From an uncultured Mycoplasma sp. (lineage in GTDB: Bacteria; Bacillota_I; Bacilli_A; RF39; UBA660): a stretch of DNA of 10,167 nucleotides. Below, in pieces: positions 6,396 through 10,167 of this stretch. The stretch lies in the NCBI GenBank assembly GCA_905209745.1, contig CAJLUG010000022.1, positions 1 through 10,167 of the forward strand. The letters are read 5' to 3'. The notes under the pieces are model-generated. The model saw only the letters and a list, made by a program, of their open reading frames with translations. It searched no databases and was not told where the DNA came from. The position numbers were made by a program, and so were the translations under genes. Position 1 is the first letter of the stretch. Each line of letters starts with the position of its first letter.

Positions 6396-7489
6396 TGAAA
6401 ATTGTAGTTTTTACTTGTAGTACTGGTGGCGGTCATAATGCCTGTGCTAATTATATAAAAGAAGAATTTAATCGTTGTGGTGTTTGTTGTGATGTACAAA
6501 ATTACTTTGACTTAGTTGGAAAGAATGCTTCTAATGTGGCAGAAAAAGTTTATTTAGGTTCTACGAAGGGAAATGGATTTGCTTTTGGTAGTGTTTATAA
6601 ATTAGGAGAACTATATAATAAAACAAAAATACCTAGTCCTGTTTATGGAGCTAATTTGTTTGCGAAGGGTCGCTTGATACAATTTTTAAAAGAAAATCAG
6701 TATGATTTGGCTATCTGTACTCACCTTTTTCCTAGTCATACTTTGACGGCGATTCAAAAAGATTATCCAATTCCTTTTATTAATGTTGCGACTGATTATG
6801 AATGTATTCCTTTTTGGAGAGAGACAAAGCCAAACTATTTTGTCATTCCAAGTTCACTCCTTATGGAAAGATTTGAACATGAAGGGTTTTCTTCTTCTAC
6901 ACTTCTTCCTTTTGGTATTAGTATTTCTTCTAGATTTTTAGATCAAGAAATTTCTAATGATATTCAGATGGATGGTGATATGATTTTAATTACTTCTGGA
7001 TCTATGGGATTTGGAAGGTTAAAAGATGTCGTTATTCAAATGCTAAAAGAAATTCCTAATACTTATATTGTTGTGGTATGTGGAAATAACCAGAAAGTTT
7101 TTGAAGAACTTTCACAGATTGATGATGAGAAGTTAATTGTAAAAGGTTTTGTTCATAATATGAATGAATATATGAAAGCAAGTACTCTTGTCTTAACAAA
7201 ACCAGGCGGAGTTACGACAACAGAAGCTGCATCGCTTAGAAAACCGTTTATTTTAATGCAACCAATTCCAGGAGTGGAAGATTATAATGCAGAATTTTTT
7301 ACTTCCAATAGAATGTGTTTAAAAGCTAAAAATACAGAAGATTTGATTAAAGAGACAAAACGATTACTAGAAGACAAAGATTTACAAAAAGAATTGGTAG
7401 CTAACCAAGAAAAATATATACCAGATCATTCTGCTAAAAAATTAGTGGACTTTGTGATGGATAAGATGAATAAAAGCCAAGACGAGTGA
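6395..7489 (+). CDS. GT28-type glycosyltransferase, MGDG synthase/UgtP-like
   Basis: This 364-residue family-28 glycosyltransferase resembles MGDG synthase and UgtP, enzymes that transfer glucose or galactose from a UDP-sugar to diacylglycerol at the inner membrane face, making glycolipids and sometimes the lipoteichoic-acid anchor. Visible features: the N-terminal G11-G-G-H14 loop of the MGDG_synth domain, H110-L-F-P-S-H115, T133-D-Y, the domain-linking I199-T-S-G-S-M-G-F-G, the UDP-sugar site T268-K-P-G-G-V-T-T-T-E-A278, and P290-I-P-G-V-E-D-Y-N-A-E. There is no signal peptide, as expected for a peripheral membrane enzyme. I chose the ATG at 6395 inside TAATG; an in-frame TTG at 6380 would add five residues overlapping the upstream gene. 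GGGGTGG (6382-6388) is the ribosome site. Acceptor and sugar cannot be read from sequence; a MurG-like role is unlikely given the N-terminal domain. Confidence 0.88.
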   Translation: MKIVVFTCSTGGGHNACANYIKEEFNRCGVCCDVQNYFDLVGKNASNVAEKVYLGSTKGNGFAFGSVYKLGELYNKTKIPSPVYGANLFAKGRLIQFLKENQYDLAICTHLFPSHTLTAIQKDYPIPFINVATDYECIPFWRETKPNYFVIPSSLLMERFEHEGFSSSTLLPFGISISSRFLDQEISNDIQMDGDMILITSGSMGFGRLKDVVIQMLKEIPNTYIVVVCGNNQKVFEELSQIDDEKLIVKGFVHNMNEYMKASTLVLTKPGGVTTTEAASLRKPFILMQPIPGVEDYNAEFFTSNRMCLKAKNTEDLIKETKRLLEDKDLQKELVANQEKYIPDHSAKKLVDFVMDKMNKSQDE

Positions 7490-7504
7490 TGTCTTGACTT
7501 TTTT
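7472..7504. terminator. Bidirectional terminator between glycosyltransferase and PrdX genes
   Basis: CAAGAC (7478-7483) pairs with GTCTTG (7491-7496) around a seven-base loop, GAGTGAT. The helix continues past one C-A mismatch with AAAAG (7472-7476) and CTTTT (7498-7502), then a T-run to 7504. The glycosyltransferase TGA stop is inside the loop, so the last codons are part of the hairpin. The minus-strand gene ends at 7503, just before it, and has a shorter U-tail. Confidence 0.8.
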
Positions 7505-7967
7505 ATATTTCTAAATATTTGTGATTTAGGTTATCTATTACTTTTATTAAGTCCTTGTACTCTATTGAAATTGTTGCGGTATTTCGATTGGGGTGCACTA
7601 ATACTTTTTTATTTTTTAACTTTTCATCTAAAAGTATGGTTACTCTATTTTTGGTATCATTAATAATACCTAAGGGAGTGACTGAGCCTGGTATTACGCC
7701 TAGGACTTCTTCTAGTACTTCAGGAGGTGCAAAATGTAGACGTGTTACTCCTAGTATTTGCGCTAACTCTTTTAAATTTACTTTTTTATCTTGTGGAACT
7801 GTATAGAGAAAAAGTTCCTGTTTTTTAGATTCTAAAAATAAATTCTTACATTCTACTCCTTCGATGTTACGAACTATGCTTTTTGCTTCTTTTACCGTAT
7901 ATACGGCAGGATGTTCTATTAGTTCATATGGAATATTTAATTGTTTTAGTTTTTCTATTATTTCCAT
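7503..7967 (-). CDS. Prolyl-tRNA editing protein, PrdX/YbaK family trans-editing deacylase
   Basis: This 154-residue stand-alone protein has the INS/YbaK fold. In this family it hydrolyses mischarged tRNA, typically Ala-tRNA(Pro) for PrdX and Cys-tRNA(Pro) for YbaK, in the cytosol. Signatures: H19-P-A-V-Y-T, the conserved lysine K41 in C-K-N-L-F-L, Y55-T-V-P-Q-D-K, G90-V-I-P-G-S-V-T-P-L-G-I100, and H125-P-N-R-N-T-A-T-I. The K-N-L-F-L, PGSVTPLGI and HPN-NTATI pattern is closer to the ProRS-associated PrdX branch than to E. coli YbaK. It is the last gene of the merR operon: its AAGGTGAG site (7978-7971) follows the phosphodiesterase stop, eleven bases before its ATG. The length is normal. The Ala-tRNA(Pro) substrate is inferred from family. 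Confidence 0.88.
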   Translation of the reverse strand: MEIIEKLKQLNIPYELIEHPAVYTVKEAKSIVRNIEGVECKNLFLESKKQELFLYTVPQDKKVNLKELAQILGVTRLHFAPPEVLEEVLGVIPGSVTPLGIINDTKNRVTILLDEKLKNKKVLVHPNRNTATISIEYKDLIKVIDNLNHKYLEI

Positions 7968-7978
7968 AGTCTCACCTT

Positions 7979-9091
7979 TTATTTGGCTGTTTTATCGATT
8001 ATGATTAGTGGTACATAGATTTCATCATCAGAATATCCAGCATGATGAGAGAATAAAACATCATCTCCTGGCGCAATTAGACACTTACTAGAATTTTCTG
8101 TAATTGCGATAAAATCTCCAAGGGCACTTCTAAATAATGGGTGTTCTTCTCCATCTCCAAATAAATTACTTTCTATTACTTCTTCTTTGGTATATAAGTT
8201 AAAATCATTACCAAAATACTTGTGAAATAATGTTTTAAATTCTTCTTTTCTATTTTCTTTTACGTGAAAAGATACTGCTCTTTGTTCTAGAGAGGTTGTT
8301 CTTTCTAAAGTATCTAATAAGTCCTTATATTCTCCTAAAAATACATGACTTACTACTTTATGACCGTGATCAGCAATAATAAAGACGATGGTGTTATCTA
8401 ATTCTTCACATAGTTTTTCAATCTTGTCATTACGTTCTTTAATTAATTCTTTGACTTCTATACTGTCAGGTCCTGTTTCATGCATGGTATGATCTGGTTC
8501 TTCATCGTAAGCATAGATATATTTTTTACCAGGCTCTTTGGTTAGATTTTTTATTTTATCCAACATATCATCTAGTCCATGATACTTTGTTTCTTGGAAT
8601 GGGAATAGACCGATTCCTTTGCCTGTTTTCTTATCATTTATTTTTTGCATAATTGTTTTGGGTCTAAAATACTCATCTTTTATCTTTACAAAGTCTTCAT
8701 CGATTTCATCTTTTCCTTTTTCTGTTTTTAGATAAAGGGAGATAATTTTATCGATTGGTTGAATATAGACATTCCAGCCTAAATATCCATGTTCTTTAGG
8801 ATTTAGTCCAGTTAACATTGATGTGGTTGCGGCTGTTGTCGTTGCAGGAAAGACAGAAGTTATTTCTTTTTCTTTATGTTTTCTTAAAAACGAATCTTTA
8901 TCCAGTGTTCTATCTAAGATTCTGGAACCTAGTCCATCTAATAATATTACTACTACATTTTCTGGTTTCTTTTCTTCTAATAATTCATCTACATATGGTA
9001 ATGTATTGTGTTTTGGTGTTAGTTCGAAATATTTTTCTATAGAACATGCTAAGTTGGTTAGACATTCTTTATAATTATTTTTAATTTTCAT
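7979..9091 (-). CDS. Alkaline phosphatase superfamily protein (type I phosphodiesterase/nucleotide pyrophosphatase)
   Basis: This 370-residue protein has the two-metal alkaline-phosphatase-superfamily site: D52 in L-L-D-G-L-G, a nucleophile threonine in F81-P-A-T-T-T (T85 by analogy with NPP's FPTKT), T94-G-L-N-P-K-E-H-G, D200 and H204 in E-P-D-H-T-M-H-E, D241-H242 in A-D-H-G-H, and H349-H350 in S-H-H-A-G-Y. All expected ligands seem present, so it should be active on phosphodiesters or nucleotide pyrophosphates; the substrate is unknown. I see no signal peptide or membrane helix, so it is probably cytosolic, unlike secreted NPPs. It lies between merR and the PrdX gene with gaps of 12 and 11 bases; its AAAGGAG site overlaps the merR stop. 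A phosphopentomutase or phosphoglycerate mutase role is unlikely from the motifs. Confidence 0.85.
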   Translation of the reverse strand: MKIKNNYKECLTNLACSIEKYFELTPKHNTLPYVDELLEEKKPENVVVILLDGLGSRILDRTLDKDSFLRKHKEKEITSVFPATTTAATTSMLTGLNPKEHGYLGWNVYIQPIDKIISLYLKTEKGKDEIDEDFVKIKDEYFRPKTIMQKINDKKTGKGIGLFPFQETKYHGLDDMLDKIKNLTKEPGKKYIYAYDEEPDHTMHETGPDSIEVKELIKERNDKIEKLCEELDNTIVFIIADHGHKVVSHVFLGEYKDLLDTLERTTSLEQRAVSFHVKENRKEEFKTLFHKYFGNDFNLYTKEEVIESNLFGDGEEHPLFRSALGDFIAITENSSKCLIAPGDDVLFSHHAGYSDDEIYVPLIIIDKTAK

Positions 9092-9103
9092 AATTTTTCT
9101 CCT

Positions 9104-9502
9104 TTATTCATCCTCTGGTATTAAATTACTATAATACTTTGTTTTTCCTGATAGGACTTCATTATAGAAATTTTCTTTCCAGTGAATATAATTAATACTA
9201 TCTTGTAATTTTTTTATTTTATTTTTTAATTCCTGTTCTTTTACTTTTAAGATTTCTTTTCTTTCGGGAATAGATTTTTCTCCTTCTAAGCATAAGTTTA
9301 GATATTCTTTCATTTCTAAAATACTCATTCCACAATTTTTTAGACATGATAAACTATTGATCCAAGCAATATTTTTATCTGTAAAGACACGATAATTGTT
9401 TTTATCTCTTTGTACATTAGGGATTAGTCCTTCGTTACAATAAAATTTTAAGGTATCATAGGTTAATCCTGTTTTTTGGCAAGTCTCTTTCATTGAATAC
9501 AT
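9104..9502 (-). CDS. MerR family transcriptional regulator
   Basis: This 132-residue regulator has the N-terminal winged helix of the MerR family: T11-G-L-T-Y-D-T-L-K-F-Y-C-N-E-G-L-I-P in the recognition region, N36-Y-R-V-F, then I45-A-W-I and G58-M-S-I. A coiled coil for dimerisation spans about 80-110. The short C-terminal part has no CxC metal-binding tail, which fits the AdhR/NmlR-like aldehyde- or thiol-responsive group rather than metal sensors. C53, C57 and C71 are candidate sensing cysteines, C53 being near the conserved cysteine of AdhR (from memory, not aligned). The start ATG (9502) has AAGGAA eight bases upstream and follows a promoter at 9587-9559. It is first in an operon with the phosphodiesterase and PrdX genes and divergent from the hydrogenase. 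A dyad at 9533-9541 in its leader suggests autoregulation. Confidence 0.9.
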   Translation of the reverse strand: MYSMKETCQKTGLTYDTLKFYCNEGLIPNVQRDKNNYRVFTDKNIAWINSLSCLKNCGMSILEMKEYLNLCLEGEKSIPERKEILKVKEQELKNKIKKLQDSINYIHWKENFYNEVLSGKTKYYSNLIPEDE

Positions 9503-9524
9503 ACTATCATTTCCTTTTTTATAC

Positions 9525-9555
9525 TTGACCGTGAGTTACTCCCTAGTTGTATATT
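9525..9555 (+). promoter_or_regulatory. MerR-type promoter P1 with 19-bp spacer
   Basis: TTGACC (9525-9530) is separated from TATATT (9550-9555) by exactly 19 bases, GTGAGTTACTCCCTAGTTG. The overlong spacer is the mark of promoters that MerR-family proteins activate by untwisting DNA. It points rightward, away from merR, with a start near 9562. No gene begins until 9716, so it either drives a long hydrogenase leader or is an orphan. Confidence 0.65.
9533..9541. promoter_or_regulatory. Likely MerR operator dyad GAGT-T-ACTC
   Basis: This perfect inverted repeat of four bases around a central T lies in the middle of the P1 spacer, where MerR dimers bind. It also falls about 11-20 bases downstream of the predicted merR start, so binding could repress merR while activating P1. 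The GAGTTA core resembles operators I recall for AdhR-like regulators. Confidence 0.55.
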
Positions 9556-9558
9556 GTC

Positions 9559-9587
9559 ATTGTATACCTTTTCCTTAGTGTCGTCAA
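9559..9587 (-). promoter_or_regulatory. Sigma-A promoter for the merR operon
   Basis: On the minus strand TTGACG (9587-9582), a 17-base spacer and TACAAT (9564-9559) form a good promoter. The start would be near 9552, about 50 bases before the merR ATG. Its normal spacer contrasts with the 19-base spacers of the two rightward promoters. It overlaps the P1 start region face to face, so the two may interfere. Confidence 0.65.
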
Positions 9588-9630
9588 GCGATAAGAGATT
9601 GAATATTTATTTTTTGTTAGACACTTTTTT
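9577..9630 (+). terminator. Terminator-like or attenuator hairpin between P1 and P2
   Basis: AGTGTC (9577-9582) is complementary to GACACT (9620-9625), directly followed by a six-T run (9625-9630). The 37-base loop is long and AT-rich, so stability is doubtful, though a local GACA/TGTC pairing (9620-9633) is an alternative. If real, it would end transcripts from P1 after about 68 bases, before the hydrogenase gene. Confidence 0.3.
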
Positions 9631-9651
9631 GTCAATTATTAGGTTTTCGTC

Positions 9652-9682
9652 TTGACCTATTCCTGCATGGTAGATTTATACT
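9652..9682 (+). promoter_or_regulatory. MerR-type promoter P2 (19-bp spacer) for the hydrogenase gene
   Basis: TTGACC (9652-9657), a 19-base spacer and TATACT (9677-9682) lie 34 bases before the hydrogenase ATG. The spacer holds an imperfect dyad, CTA-N11-TAG (9657-9673). The whole site recalls CueR/HmrR-class operators (TTGACCT, central CCT, then TGG-AG-TTTA), from memory and not a computed alignment. It is the likely start of hydrogenase mRNA. Confidence 0.6.
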
Positions 9683-9715
9683 TATTTTATAGATAGAAAG
9701 TTTCGAGGTGGTCTT

Positions 9716-10167
9716 ATGGAAGTTGTTATCGATAAAGATAACTATAGTATTGAAAAAGTTGATGAATTATGTATTCATTGCGAATATTGTACTAAGGTAT
9801 GTCAAAATGATGTTAATGTCTATGGAAAGTATGATTTAAATGTATCGAAAAAGCCTATTTGTATTCATTGTGGACAGTGTGCAAATATTTGTCCAACAGA
9901 AGCTATTCGAGAAAGACTTGATTATCTTTCTATAAAGAAAATATTAAAAGAAAAGAACAAGACTGTTGTATTTAGTGTAGCTCCTGCAGTTAGAGTGGCG
10001 TTTAGTGAATTATTTGGAGAAGAGCCATATAATGTTGAGGGTAAGATTGTTTATCTTTTGAAAGAGCTTGGGGCAGACTATGTCTTTGATATTACCTTTG
10101 GTGCGGATCTTACGATTATGGAAGAAGCGTATGAGTTGGTGGAACGTATTAATAAGAAAGAAAGGTT
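9716..10167 (+). CDS. [FeFe]-hydrogenase-like iron-sulfur protein, N-terminal part, cut by window edge
   Basis: My translation from the ATG at 9716 (GAGGTGG site at 9705-9711) gives 150 residues running off the window. Two [4Fe-4S] motifs come first: C19-x2-C22-x2-C25-x3-C29 and C49-x2-C52-x2-C55-x3-C59-P. The first cluster ends C-Q instead of the usual C-P. From residue 84 the sequence enters the hydrogenase large-subunit domain: S87-V-A-P-A-V-R-V-A, G109-K-I-V, D121-Y-V-F-D, then A130-D-L-T-I-M-E-E. This pattern is typical of [FeFe] hydrogenases, which reduce protons or oxidise H2 with ferredoxin. The H-cluster cysteines (TSCCP and later motifs) are beyond the window, so activity cannot be confirmed; a sensory or non-catalytic homologue remains possible. 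It is divergent from merR and preceded by two 19-bp-spacer promoters. Confidence 0.85.
   Translation, partial: MEVVIDKDNYSIEKVDELCIHCEYCTKVCQNDVNVYGKYDLNVSKKPICIHCGQCANICPTEAIRERLDYLSIKKILKEKNKTVVFSVAPAVRVAFSELFGEEPYNVEGKIVYLLKELGADYVFDITFGADLTIMEEAYELVERINKKER

Noticed and set aside
8818..9074. Plus-strand open frames opposite the phosphodiesterase gene
   Set aside because: Shadow frames of the metal-ligand region on the opposite strand, without start signals.
9599..9655. Possible TTG-started 18-codon leader peptide between P1 and P2
   Set aside because: The start codon is rare, the upstream purine stretch is weak, and the translation is generic AT-rich hydrophobic sequence.
1..10167. tRNA, rRNA, CRISPR arrays, insertion sequences and attachment sites
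   Set aside because: No cloverleaf-like sequences, regular direct repeats, transposase motifs or terminal inverted repeats were recognised on either strand; intergenic gaps are all under 220 bases.

Overview
The window is AT-rich chromosomal DNA (roughly 30% G+C by eye). It has strong AGGAG/AGGTGA ribosome binding sites, consensus sigma-A promoters, U-tailed terminators and dense short operons on both strands. The gene set (CmpB-type membrane protein, MGDG-synthase-type glycosyltransferase, PrdX-type editing deacylase, DUF2871 protein, [FeFe] hydrogenase) points to an anaerobic low-GC Firmicute, probably a gut Bacilli/Erysipelotrichia-like or Clostridia lineage. The one gene ending in TGA (the glycosyltransferase) stops inside a terminator hairpin, so TGA is read as stop and a mycoplasma code is unlikely. 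No mobile element, CRISPR array, tRNA or rRNA was seen.

Layout, left to right. (1) 1-212, minus: the 5' part of a calcineurin-like metallophosphoesterase, with a near-perfect promoter at 239-267. (2) 353-3372, minus: a two-gene operon of a P-type Ca2+-ATPase followed by a small DUF2871 membrane protein whose Shine-Dalgarno overlaps the ATPase stop. (3) 3497-3967, plus: a low-molecular-weight protein tyrosine phosphatase, tail to tail with (4) 3964-5130, minus: an AI-2E family transporter. Their stop codons overlap and sit inside one bidirectional hairpin. (5) 5216-5644, minus: an ASCH-domain protein with a GTG start. (6) 5745-7489, plus: a CmpB-type membrane protein and a GT28/MGDG-synthase-like glycosyltransferase, coupled by TAATG. 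(7) 7503-9502, minus: a compact operon of a MerR regulator, an alkaline-phosphatase-superfamily phosphodiesterase and a PrdX/YbaK editing protein, convergent with (6) across a second bidirectional terminator. (8) 9716 to the end, plus: the 5' part of an [FeFe]-hydrogenase-like protein, divergent from the MerR gene.

Most genes are ordinary envelope, ion-homeostasis and quality-control functions. The most interesting stretch is the 213-bp merR/hydrogenase intergenic region. It holds a sigma-A promoter for merR and two plus-strand promoters, each with a TTGACC -35 and a 19-bp spacer, the hallmark of MerR-family activation. The first has a GAGT-T-ACTC dyad in its spacer; the second resembles CueR/HmrR-class sites. 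Between them is a terminator-like hairpin. This suggests hydrogenase expression controlled by MerR-type regulators, or a vestigial MerR target promoter placed ahead of the hydrogenase. I see no clear evidence of a wholly undescribed system.
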